DNA from: Phoenix dactylifera
Taxonomy: Eukaryota > Streptophyta > Magnoliopsida > Arecales > Arecaceae
Direction: 5' to 3'
Assembly: GCF_009389715.1 (NCBI RefSeq)
Contig: NW_024067681.1
Coordinates: 434,001-498,000 of the forward strand
Length of the DNA stretch: 64,000 nt
Position 1 is the stretch's first letter; the number at the start of each line of letters is the position of its first letter. The translations under genes were made by a program, and so were the position numbers. Shown here in pieces: positions 34,652 to 45,065 of this stretch. The notes beneath the pieces are model-generated. The model was not told where the DNA came from and searched no databases. It worked only from the letters and a program-made list of their open reading frames with translations.

Positions 34652-35308
34652 TCATCGCCGGAACAGGTGCTCCTCCCCATCCTGATCGACGTGCCGGATC
34701 CACCGGCTCCGGCTGCCGTCCAAGCTCGGCCCCTTCCCCACTCCAACGTAAAGCACCTCCACTCCCCACTCTATCGGCAAAAGAGCCGACCTCACCACCC
34801 TCATCCCCGCCCCCTTCACCACCGCCGCAGCGCTGCCCCGCCACCTCCCGGCGCTCCTGCACACAACCACCATCCCTCCCGGCCCCGCCCTCGCCGCTCT
34901 AAGCACCTTCGCCGCATCCCTCCGCCGCCAGTCCACCACCACGAAATCCACCCCCTCCAGCTCCCTCATCACCTCCTCCGCCTCCCCCGCCATCACCGGC
35001 GTCGCCGCCACCGCGGACTCCAGCCCAGCCCTTCGCATCACCTCCCTGTACTCCATCAGCGACTGCCCTTCCGGGACGACGCATATGTGGCGGCCTCCTG
35101 TGTAACGTGCAGCCGCTTGGAGTCCGACGCTGGTGGCCGCGCAATCGCCGCAGGTCCCGGCGTCGACGATGAGCTGGGCTTTCCATCCGCCAGCCATGGC
35201 AGAGACCATCTCGGCCACTTCGGTCTCGCCAACTTCTTGCTCGGCGAGTGCCTTCACGGCGTCGATGTAGGCCCTGGCGGCTGTCTCCGGGCACCAAACC
35301 AGCTTCAT
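34652..35308 (-). CDS. DUF1442 family protein, copy A
   Basis: This is a single-exon gene of 218 residues; the ATG is at 35306-35308, and an upstream in-frame GTG is not used. The whole length matches the plant DUF1442 family: MKLVWCPETAARAYIDAVKA at the start, AEMVSAMAGGWKAQLIVDAG, AAARYTGGRHICVVP, EAEEVMRELEGVDFVVVDWR, and the conserved end RWIRHVDQDGEEHLFRR. The fold is related to Rossmann-type methyltransferases, but no reaction is established. There is no signal peptide or membrane segment. GC content is very high, unlike the flanks. It is paralogous to the copy at 53134-53781 and in the same orientation. Compared with that copy, residues 47-60 are altered (DAGTCGDCAATS against EAWDHGDGVATS). 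Confidence 0.88.
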   Translation of the reverse strand: MKLVWCPETAARAYIDAVKALAEQEVGETEVAEMVSAMAGGWKAQLIVDAGTCGDCAATSVGLQAAARYTGGRHICVVPEGQSLMEYREVMRRAGLESAVAATPVMAGEAEEVMRELEGVDFVVVDWRRRDAAKVLRAARAGPGGMVVVCRSAGRWRGSAAAVVKGAGMRVVRSALLPIEWGVEVLYVGVGKGPSLDGSRSRWIRHVDQDGEEHLFRR

Positions 35309-35430
35309 CACTTTCTTTCTGCTTCCCTAAAATTCTCTAGTTTGCTCTACCCCTTCACATGAGAATTTAAATGAATAAGAGATAGATTCTCCCTTATCTA
35401 TATGCATATTTATTTCAGGATGGAACTTGA

Positions 35431-35440
35431 GAGCGTTGAC
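35431..35440 (-). promoter_or_regulatory. conserved GAGCGTTGAC element upstream of DUF1442 copy A
   Basis: GAGCGTTGAC lies about 120 bp before the start codon. The same decamer is found about 95 bp before copy B (53877-53886) and in the orphan segment at 29691-29700. It contains TTGAC, the core of the W-box bound by WRKY factors. Function is inferred from conservation only. Confidence 0.45.
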
Positions 35441-35528
35441 ATTTGGAGAACGAGGTGGCACATACGGACAATTTGGCTACGTTCATGTCCTTTTTTTAAT
35501 AAGTCAAAGACCTTGTGGTTGGAGAGTT

Positions 35529-35940
35529 TAAATATTTGATAAGATGAGAAAGATTGACTTTGATCATTGCGTGAGGAGGTGGATACTGGAGGTCATCCGT
35601 ACAAAAGCAGCAAAATATGACTTGATTACTGTACAACGAAAAGGATCGGAGCCGTACGTACTTACTATTCCAAGGGATGCGCCGTTGTTTGACAGGCCGC
35701 ATTGCAAGAATGGAGCAAAAGGACAGAGTGGACATTGTCACAGATGACGTGGGTCCGCCACCTTGGATGGGTATCGATCGGACAAAACAAGTTTTTGAAA
35801 ATTTTATTTGCTACAGTGATCGAATGGAATCATAATCAGCCTATAACAGATGGCAGACATCTACTACAACAAAATATCCGTATCTATGATCAGTCTAAAA
35901 TGGATGGCGAACATCTAGAATATCGGTATGCTGAAAAATT
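35529..35940. other. intergenic DNA between DUF1442 copy A and the tandem repeat
   Basis: Short ORFs at 35544-35747 and 35702-35980 gave no recognisable protein. Nothing else was seen. Confidence 0.35.
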
Positions 35941-35945
35941 GTATT

Positions 35946-36603
35946 GCCTTTCAAATTGCTCAAATGTATTGAAAGACTAATAGAGCAGCGAAGTGAATTA
36001 CCTCATATGTAGCTCAACACTTCGATAGCTTTCTTTGAAATTGCTATAAAACTTCTCTCTCTCTCTCTTACGTCATTTTTTTTTATTTTTTTAGATATAT
36101 TTATATAATTTTTATTACCTTTCAAACACTTATATGTATTGGAAGACTAGCAGAGCAGCGAAGTGGATTACCTCATATGTAGCTCAACACTCCGATAGCT
36201 TTCTTTGAAATTGCTATAAAACTTCTCTTTCTCTTACGTCATTTTTTTTAAGATATATTTATATAAATTTTATTGCCTTTCAAAGCACTCATATGTATTG
36301 GAAGACTAACAAAGTAGCGAAGTGGATTATCTTATATGTAGCCCAACACTCTCGATAGCTTTCTTTGAAATAGCTATAAAACTTCTCTTTCTCTTACGTC
36401 ATTTTTTTAATTTTCTAAATATATTATATAAATTGTGTTGTCTTTCAAATCGCTGATATGAATTGAAAGACTGACAAAATAGCGAACTGGATTACCTCAC
36501 ATGTAGCCCAACACTTCAATAGTTTTTTTTTTGAAATAGCTATAAAAACTTCTTCTTCTCTTACGGCATTTTTTTATAATTTTTTAGATATATTTAGATT
36601 AGA
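35946..36603. repeat. tandem repeat, four units of about 165 bp
   Basis: Units start near 35946, 36117, 36275 and 36440 (spacings 171, 158, 165). Each contains CCTTTCAAA or similar, GGATTACCTCATATGTAGC, then GCTATAAAACTTCTCTTTCTC and TTACGTCA before a T-rich tail. The units are clearly diverged, so the array is not recent. Each unit pairs a TATA-like and a bZIP-type (TACGTCA) sequence. Confidence 0.75.
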
Positions 36604-37110
36604 ATGATAAGATTTATCTGAATTATATAAAAAAATTTCTACCGTATGTCCCATGCGTCATCAATGCCTGTGCGAATCCATGACCTTTTGCTGCAAGGCG
36701 TTCTTCGGGAAGGTTGAAACGGTCCGTACCATCGTGTCACACGTTGAGGACTGATTCAAATACTTCAAAGTTTTCACATAAAATAATAGAATCATTCAGA
36801 TAAGCATCGTTTGCCGGTTTAACAAATGAAACGGCTATCCAAAATGGCATGATTGCAATCCTATTGAAGTGTGCTGTTGGATTCCCAAAAAAGAGAACTA
36901 TCAAACCAATAAAACCCGTTAAACCAGCCAGCCACACCCTCGGTTTTTGCATTTTATCCATATTCAAATGTGTGAATGGGAATAAGAAAGGGAAAGGTAG
37001 GTTAAAAGCTTTAGGCATGGAGTCAAAACTGTACTCTTAAGTTGTTTCTTAAAGTATGACATGTCTACCAACTGTGTAACAAAGAGATCGATCTTATCTT
37101 TTTTGAAGAG

Positions 37111-37149
<39 letters not shown>

Positions 37150-38200
37150 CAAAGACCCTAAGATCAAAAGCTCTTTGTACAATATACTTGTACTAATAAG
37201 ATAAAAGAACATGTTATAGCAACCCTGCATTGAGGGTTGCTGTGCTTAAGTAGGAAAGAGATGGTTTCTAAGTTGGGATACTTAAATTGACAATGCAATA
37301 TATCGATGCATGTAAGTTTTGAAATAATTAGAGAAAGAATAAGAATGTCAGCTTCTCTCCCTACTAATGTATAGAGCCCTCAATAAGATAGGCAAAGCTA
37401 GAATTTTGTAAGGGGGCATATTTGTTAATCAGAAGATAATAACTTTTATTGACAGCAATCTTAAATAAATTAAATTTTTAATTAAAATATTTTTGATTTT
37501 TTTTAACTAAACTACTGTTAAACTATAGATTCATCGCAAGTTATAGTTATTCTAAGTGGATCCTCATTCTTCGATATTGTTGCTATATTTTCTCCTAATC
37601 TCGATGTTGAAACCTAAAACTCTATAAGTTGTGGAATTAAGATTGTTAACTTTAGGTGTTGAAGCAGAGTGGAGAGCAAAAACAAGGCATCACACACACA
37701 CACACACATACACACAAAAGCTGATGTATTCATAGCCCGACATTTTTGCATCATTTCGACGTTCAACAAAATCCCCAAAATGGAATGTTTCTATATTAAG
37801 AAATTTCTTTCTTTAATTTTCTAGACCAAGTAAATGTAAATCACCTTATGATTTAAAGGGTGTGTTGAAATTGATTTTATTATTCTATTTTTCAGATTTT
37901 GGGCTGAGTTCGAAGTTTTACTATTTTTGGTAAATTTTGTAAGGCACGCTATATAAGGTAGCATAAGATTGGCATCGAGGTCAAATTTGAATTTGATTAA
38001 TAAAATCATTGTTGAATAGTTTCTCCCACCCCTATTGCTTTTGTTCTTGTGCTTCTCCTTTCTCTTCAACTTGCAAAGTGACTCATGTTGGAGGACTTGA
38101 AACAAGCTTCGAAGTTACCCAGTGGAAGACTAAGGTGTCATTTGGCATCACTTTCATTTTTAATTTTTATTATTGGAAAAGTAAAAATTAGACTCTATTT
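36604..38200. other. intergenic DNA with GA and CA microsatellites
   Basis: A (GA)n run lies at about 37111-37145 and a (CA)n run at about 37690-37715. The segment at 36805-36950 has GGTTTAAC / GTTAAACC sequences in inverted order, possibly an old MITE. Overlapping ORFs at 36737-37018 and 36849-37040 were not recognised. Confidence 0.4.
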
Positions 38201-38219
38201 TTATTATTGAAATTTAAAA

Positions 38220-38820
38220 AAATATAAATATTGATCCAGGAGCATGAGCCCAAGCATAGGGCATACGTGGAGATTGATTCCTCTTTGTGGTTATGCACCG
38301 AATTACATTAGGATCCAAGAGTTTCAACACTAGAACACATTGGATCCAAAATTTTCAGCAATCATGATGCAGCATATGCATGAGTCAAGCTACAACGAGT
38401 CCATGAGTCGTGTAAAAGAGTCCTAGCTAATTTGGACTCTTAGTTATGTATCAATTAAAGAATCCGAGTTGATTAGGAGTCTTAAGTTAAGGAGTTTGGG
38501 TCCAATATTAGGCGTGTCCAATGCTAAATTGAGTCCAAAATTTTTAGCCCAAACTAGGAAGAATCTTCTAAAGTCTGAATTAGATGGAATTAAGGAGAAC
38601 GTGAAGGGCTTCTTTGTGGTGTGCGTGAGGACCTTCTTATGGGCATGCGCAATCTGAAAATTCCAACGTGAATGGGATTCATTCCATGCGTCATGAAGAA
38701 GTCCAAGTGAAGCAGGAGTCTAGTTTAAATTATGGTTGAATTTGTTAATGTATGGAAGAGTCCAAGATTAGTAGGAGTCTTAATCTAGGTTCAATTAGGT
38801 TGGATCTGATCCATTGGTGA
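38220..38820. repeat. probable LTR remnant with recurring GAGTC/GACTC themes
   Basis: Phrases such as AAGAGTCC, TAGGAGTCTTAA and GAGTCCAA recur about ten times over 600 bp, a texture I associate with plant LTRs. No ends or duplications were found. Confidence 0.3.
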
Positions 38821-39790
38821 TACGAGGAAATCACTAGAGACGAGTATCTATTCCATGGGTCAGGGCAGAAAGGAGAGGGAATATTAGGTGGCTCAATAGA
38901 TATCAAGGATGACCAATCTAGTGGAGTCCAACAAGGGCTAGCATGGAGGCTAGCACACTTCCCAGTGGCCAAGGGCCAGAACCCTTTTATTAAGTTCAAT
39001 GCAGGTTGCAGGGGAAGCAATCTCTATGGTCATCTATAGGGAGAAAAAAAGAAAAAGGGGAGAGAAAATTCTTGAGAATGGGAAGAAGAAAAATAAAAAG
39101 AGGAAGAGGAAGAAGAAGAAGTGAGATGAAGTGAAGTGCCTGTTGTAGGGATATTGGCTCAGCCGTGGGCGGCAATGGGTCAGTCACAAAGTGGCCAAGA
39201 GGGAGAAGAGAGAGAGTGGGAGAAGAAGAAGAAAAATAGGAGTGGTTGTCCCCTGTGGAAGCAAAGAAGGGAAGGAGGGCTTCATCCCTTCTTAGAGCAT
39301 AGAGGCCCACCTGCCCTCAACGCTTGACGGGTGGTGGTGAGGGTGATCCATGGCAATATTAGTGGTTCGCAGATGGAGAATAATGGTGAGCAGTGACAAG
39401 AGGTGAATGATTGGAACAAGGCAATGAAACAAGTGGTTCAACCAAATACAGTATCTGAAAGCTTGCCATTGGGCCGAGACTTAGCTTGCTGGGTGGTGGT
39501 TGGGCTCCACTGCAGGCTTAAGGACATGAAGCTGGATGGAGATCTGGCTAGAAGAGATGATGGTTCCAGCCTTGAAATAGGGGATGTATGAAGTTTTCCA
39601 ATTCCAACTATAATTGCAAGCGACCCCAATGGTCAATCAGTCATTCTATACCAACCTTGCGAACTCCGTACCAGTAATGGTTGTCTGGTTGTGGCCTTTT
39701 CTCCTCGCTAAAGCTCGAGCATCGGTTCGCGATCACGATCCTCTTAGCCTTTTTTTTTGTGAATTTGGACCGTATGAGAGTCAGGTCGGT
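38821..39790. other. purine-rich intergenic or LTR-derived DNA
   Basis: The stretch at 39030-39240 is GA-rich (AAGAAGAAGAAG). No protein was recognised in either strand. It lies beyond the 3' end of the minus-strand Copia pol remnant and may be its untranslated region. Confidence 0.3.
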
Positions 39791-40905
39791 CAATGAACCA
39801 CATCCTTAGGATGTTGGTCAAAAAAGTTCATCTCCTCTTCTAAGAATGGTGGATTTCTACTCATTAAGATTTTCTGGTCCTCTTTCCTGTAGAAATAATA
39901 TCCTTTCGTTTCTTCAAAGTGTCCCACGAAGTAATATAAGTTTCCCTATGCTTCCAACTTGTTAGGACTCAATTTCTTTACATATGTAGGAAAACTACAA
40001 ACTCTTAAGTGTGCCATTTGTCTAGCTTGGGTTCTTCCCACCCGACGTCTCATATGAAGCTTTTTTGACTTAGTTAAAATATAGTTTAATACATTTTGCA
40101 CTTTGAAGTGTATATCCCTAAAGAAACAAGGCAGTCTAGCATGACTCATCATGGACCTGACATATCCATCAAGGTCCTATTATGTCTCTCAACTGCCCAA
40201 TTTTGTTGAGGAAATACAGGCCAGTCCACCAAGAAGCAATCAAATTATCTCTCAAATACATTCCTCGATCTGAATGTAGAGCCTTTGTTTGCATGCCAAG
40301 ACTCTCTTCCACTGTGCTTGCGTACTTGTTGATTTTCTCAAAGGATTCAGACTTGCAGCACATGAGGTAGATCTTACTACCATGCTTGGTGGTCCATGTA
40401 CATCGGAATGAACCTGCTCCAATGGTTCTTTAGCATGCTCTTCTTTATTTGGATGATCAAACATTATCATCTTGCCCTTATGGCATAACCTACACATTGA
40501 CCAGTGTTGAGCATTTAAGAAGCTCAATTGTCCATTCTGAATCAACTTTTAGAGCCTGATAAAACTGATATGATCTAGCCTAGCATCCCATAGATAAGTG
40601 GAATCGAATGGACTGTCCTTCCACTTCTAAGACTGCACCGTCAGTCATATGCACATCACTGTAGCCTACTAATGAAGGCATATTTAGGATATATAACCCA
40701 TCATGTAACCTCCTAGCAGCCATAATAGACTTATCAAGTTTAGTAAGATTTTTAGCAAATACAAGATTGTATCCATTTTCAACAAGTCTGCCTATAGATA
40801 TTATATTTCTACAAATATGTGGTGCATGCAAAGTATCTTTCAAGAGTAATCTATGATCATAGAGATTCAATACTATATCTCCTATGGCTAGCATCGAAAC
40901 CTTCA

Positions 40906-40913
40906 CATAAGAT
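40906..40913. repeat. 8-bp target-site duplication, left copy (CATAAGAT)
   Basis: CATAAGAT at 40906-40913 is repeated exactly at 42281-42288, immediately outside the inverted ends. Confidence 0.85.
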
Positions 40914-42280
40914 TAAGGCTGCAAATGGGTAGGGTTGACCCAGCCCGTGACCCGATTCGACTCTCTTAGAGCAACCCGATCTGTTTTAGAGGACCTGTAG
41001 GGCCGAGTCGGGTCCTAAAATTAGACCGATTCGATTTTGGATTTACTGAATTCAGACCCAACTTGACCCGAGTGACCCATATAAAGTATTAAAATATTAC
41101 AATAAAATATAAATAAATAAGCCAAAAATCTGCTCTTCACTCTGTGCTAGTTTCAACACATATAATTAAATGCCCATTTGACTTTGTGAGATAGAAGCCA
41201 CAGATGAGCATTTATGGTTATGGGTAGAGAGAGACCATAGCCAGACCTCCTAAAGATAGCTAGTGCGGCGTGTCAGTGAGATCTTTTCTGCTACGGCTAT
41301 GGAACAAAAAAAAAATGAATTGATTAGGGGGAGGGGAGTGGGAGAGAGAAGCCGAATAGACGTGAGAGAACAAAAAAAAGATGTCACCATGTCATGGCAC
41401 TACGATTTAATTTTTTCTTTCCAAGTTTCGGTGGGAGGGAGAAGCTCTGCCACCTGTTTCACCAGCTCCCGAGCCTTGGTCTCCCCTCTGGCCCCGACGA
41501 TGTCGTGCTGGCCGCCATCCTCCTGTTGGCTCACGACGTGCCAACTTGTCAAGAATGGAGCGCAGGAGGTCGAGGAGCTCAATGTGGCGGATAGGGCGGA
41601 GGAGGTCGACGGGTCAAGGGGCTGAGGACGTCGATGGTCCGGGGGCCGATGAGTTCAGACATGGAGAGGCGCTTGACAAAGTGCCAATAGGGACTGTAGG
41701 AGACAAAGGCGAAGACGACGGCATCATAGGCGAAGTGGTGGGCGGTGGCGGTCTGGGGGTGGTTGAAGATGGCGGTGTCATGGGTCTTAAAAGCTCGCGG
41801 GTGACGTCCGGAGAGGAGGTGATGACGCAGAGGGTGGAGCCAAGGCGGAGGCTGAAGAGGGGGTCATGGTGGGTGGCGAGGTGGTAGAGTGGTGGATGCG
41901 GCGGGGGGGGGGGCACGGAGGAGTTGCAGGTAGCCGATGACAGGAAGGGATAGTGACCTGGCGGCGGCGGCCGGATTGCGCTTTGGAGAGGGTGGCAAGA
42001 AAAAGGACTGAGGTGAGGGATATTGCTAATTTTAGTTGAACAAGCTTTAATGAATTGAGTGATGCACCGGACCCGAACAAGCGGACCTGAATTTTTTGGG
42101 TTGGAAACGGATATACATGGACCCGACCCAACCCGATTGACTTGTTGGGTCTGCCGTGGATCCGACCCAACCTAATCCGATTTTTTATTAGGTCGGATCT
42201 AGGTCCAAAATTAGGACCCGACCAAAAAACTGGGTCGGGTCGAAGTTAGTCAGGTCCGATCCGATCCATTTGCAACCCTA
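40914..42280. mobile_element. hAT-like element carrying a captured cytochrome P450 fragment (Pack-type)
   Basis: The ends read TAAGGCTGCAAATGGGTA on the left and TAGGGTTGCAAATGGATC on the right (other strand), nearly the same as those of the element at 7891-10295. Subterminal GGGTCGGGTC-type repeats occur on both sides (40930-41090 and 42060-42270). Exact 8-bp duplications flank it. No transposase is present. The GC-rich interior is a host gene fragment, listed separately. The element is 1367 bp and interrupts a Copia remnant, so it is younger than that. Confidence 0.85.
41420..42030 (-). pseudogene. captured cytochrome P450 fragment (CYP93-like N-terminal part)
   Basis: On the minus strand, short frames give P450 sequence in order: a proline-rich hinge followed by LPVIGYLQLL near 41950, then YHLATHHDPLFSLRLGST (about 41885-41835) and CVITSSPDVTRELL. 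SELIGPRTIDVL lies near 41640, and HIELLDLLRSILDKLARREP near 41590-41530. These match the first part of class-A plant P450s, to my eye the CYP93 group. Frameshifts, a stop near 41585 and loss of the heme-binding C-terminal half mean it cannot make an enzyme. It lies wholly within the hAT-like element. Confidence 0.75.
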
Positions 42281-42480
42281 CATAAGATCCCATCCTAATT
42301 TGGAGCTCACTGTCTTCCAAATACTTGATCCTCTGGAATCCTTGCAAAGAATTGTAGACATATATCATGGACGTAGAGTCCACAATCTAGGCATTAGGAG
42401 GTTTATTCAAAATATTTACCTCAACTAATATATATAAATCACACATACAAGGTGATGCCCATCTGTAATTTGTCAAGCTG

Positions 42481-44280
42481 TCATCATGACTAACACTAGC
42501 CATACTTGGCCCTCCATCTTGGCACTCTGTGTTGCTACTCCAATTCAAAAAATTCAAAGTCTATCAAAGATTATCTTTTCATCAGCTATTGCTGCCCTCT
42601 TGGAGAAGAGAATTGGATCATTTTTCTATTCTTTTCTCTCCCAATCAATCCTTTCTCTTAGCTTTAGTTTATGTTTCCCTAAGCTTTAGCTATCTCCTTC
42701 TCCACATCTTCTACCTCAATTCTCTTAAATCTAGGTCTTCCTAACCCAAGGATCAACCTCTATCTGAGATCCAAACAATCCTAAAGTAAGAAAAAGTTCA
42801 AGCTAGGAAAGATCCGCAAGGAATCTTCTCCAAAAGAAGATTTCTCGAATTTGCATCGGTCTACCCTGGAAAAGCTTCTTTATCCCCTTCTTGCTTTGTT
42901 TTTGTTTTAATTCATAGGATGATGTTGCTAATTGTGTAACTTGATTGAAATTAATGAAAATCTCTGCTCCTTGATGATATATTGGCTTGTTCTCTTGCTC
43001 TTTTGCTTAATTTTAGCTTAATTCTAATATGCTCCCTTATTAGCTTGTAGACCCTTGTTTTTTTTTTTTTTTGAGCATTTAAATGGATGGATAGGGCCCA
43101 AGATCCCTTGATCTTACCCTGTAAAAAGCCTTTTCCATTATCAAAGCCCCAATCCATAGCATCTTAAGGTGTTTGAGGGCTAGAACTCATAATTTTTAGA
43201 CCCTATATCCACCTTGCACTTAACTAATAAATACATGATAGGTGACCTGGGCCTGTTTATGTAAAAAAATTTGGCCTTTCCAAAGCTCTTTTCTTGGAGG
43301 TGATCATAGTACCAAAAATACATTTGCAAGTAACCTAATTAAATAAAAAAACTTCACACTTAGGTATCATTACAGTTTTATTTTTTATTTTTATAAATAG
43401 AAAATATAAATTTTATTTTTCTTAAAGTCTTAATATATAGACATGTTTATTATAATCAACTATTTTTAAAAATAAATATGGTGATGTAGAGGAGATAGTG
43501 GAGGTGGTTAATGTGTCATACGGCAAGAGGTGGTAACAATGATAGCAATAATATGATGGAGGTGACGATGGCGGTGGCAAGGTACCAACAATATGGTGGA
43601 GGAAACGATGACATTAAGTGGCGGCGAGGCACCAACAATATTGTGGCAGCAGTAGTGGAGGCCGTGAAGGTGCGTAGAATACAATAAAGGTGACAGAATG
43701 ATGGTATTAGTGGTGTGGCGTAGCAACAACAACGAGGATGGTAGTGATGATAGTAGTGGTGGTGATAGAGGCAATAAGTATTATAGTGGAGGCAACAATA
43801 ATACTAGTGGTGCAGCAATAGAAGCAGAAGCAGCAAGAGTAGAGATAGCAGAGGCGAGAGTGATGACGGCAACAATAATGTAGTACATGGTGGAGATAGT
43901 GTTTGTTCCAATTTTTATAATTTTCTTTCTAAAAATAAACACAGTAGCACCAAGCATTCTTTTATTCTGGTTTCCATTATTTTGTATCTAAAAGTAAAAT
44001 ATGAAATAAAAAAGATGCCAAATAGTCCTTAAATTAGTGATATGTAAATATCAAAATAGTCACATGTGATCATGTTAGTTGCATGAGTTACATGGAAAAA
44101 AACAATGATTGCTAAATTATTTGAAAGATGCTTCTAGAATAAATTTAAAAGTAGAGTAGAGACAATAGAAACTCTCTAAATGATAGGTCAGATGCAAGTC
44201 TAAATGATAGGTCAGAAACAATAAAAACTCTCTAAAAATTCACTAAACAAATTTTACAATTGAAGTCTTGCTCAAGCTAA
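42481..44280. other. intergenic DNA with a GGTGG/trinucleotide-rich patch
   Basis: No gene was recognised. Between about 43490 and 43890 the sequence is rich in GGTGGT, GGCAAC and GATGAT-type triplets, which yields short Gly/Asn-rich ORFs that are not credible genes. A poly-T run lies at about 43057-43072. Confidence 0.4.
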
Positions 44281-44319
44281 AACTAATCGCTTAATATAAT
44301 TTCTGACCAAATCTATTTT

Positions 44320-45065
44320 TTGGTTTAAAATTTGTGATTGAAATTTTGTTTTGGTTAAGTTGATTAAAGTTAATTCTCAATTGAGGCAATATAAATCAAC
44401 CAATCTAATCTTACTTAATTAAATATGTGTTTGGATTTAAATATTGGACATTAATTGGGTTTTACTTAATTTCTTAAATTAATTAATAGGTTGACTCAAG
44501 TCAAGGTTGAGTACTTTGTTAGTTGGGTTGCTTGGTTGATCTTAACTTGAATCAGTCCTAAATTATACCCATGTAGCAATGGAGCACAACCTTTCTCTGA
44601 ATTTTGAGAGAGGGTATTTTCTCTCTCCTATCTATTTAGTATAAACAACGATAAAACATAGATTACTTTTACAACTCAAGTAGCATTGGTGCTAAAATAA
44701 CCTAACTAATCTAATCTAGCCTGGCCCATTTATTTTAGGTTTATAATTTTGGATTGGACAAGGATTCCAATTAAGTTAATTAATGTTAGTTCTTTCTTGA
44801 TGCAATATGACTCGGCCAACCTACTCTCTCCCAATCCATTATGTTGGATTTAAAAACTGAATTTTGAATGGGTTTAAATTTGCTTATTTTATTTTGTTAA
44901 TGGGCTGAATCAACTTAAGGTTTGGTATCTTGTTAATTAGATTGGCTTGGTTAATTTTAACGTAAATGAAATCCTAGATTATATCTATCAAGAAAGAATC
45001 ACAGGTTTGAGTTGAGTGAGGGAAGTTTCTCTCTTTTGAGAGATATTCCTTGTACCATTTGCCTC
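44320..45065. repeat. diverged tandem duplication of about 415 bp
   Basis: The block at 44320-44640 and the block at 44740-45060 match in order: AAGTTGATTAAAGTTAATTCT against AAGTTAATTAATGTTAGTTCT, a GGTTGACTCAAGTCAAGG-type segment, CTTGGTTGATCTTAAC against CTTGGTTAATTTTAAC, and a terminal GAGAGAGGGTATTTTCTCTC-type hairpin. The identity is only moderate by eye. It is probably part of an old repeat. Confidence 0.5.

Larger units (their letters stand above)
39790..42480 (-). mobile_element. Copia retrotransposon pol remnant, split by a hAT-like insertion
   Basis: On the minus strand the order is Copia-like. The protease/pre-integrase side lies at 42450-42289 (MIYVYNSLQGFQRIKYLEDS). It continues across the insertion at 40905-40580 with AIGDIVLNLYDHRLLLKDTL, HICRNIISIGRLVENGYNLV and GLYILNMPSLVGYSDVH. 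Then come the gag-pre-integrase motif MCRLCHKGKM and LEQVHSDVHGP (40500-40400). An integrase core part, LGMQTKALHSDRG, lies near 40270, and downstream pieces run to about 39800. Stops and frameshifts are frequent and reverse transcriptase was not seen. Removing 40914-42288 restores continuity of the coding sequence (LQIRMG-SYVKV). Confidence 0.8.

Noticed and set aside
34604..35362. Plus-strand ORF of 252 codons opposite DUF1442 copy A
   Set aside because: The His/Pro-rich translation is a GC-driven antisense shadow of the conserved minus-strand gene.
36737..37018. 93-codon ORF with a hydrophobic stretch
   Set aside because: Not recognised as any protein. It overlaps an inverted GGTTTAAC/GTTAAACC pattern and is likely repeat-derived.
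43490..43890. Gly/Asn-rich ORF region
   Set aside because: The composition follows triplet-rich DNA. There is no conserved motif and no splice context.
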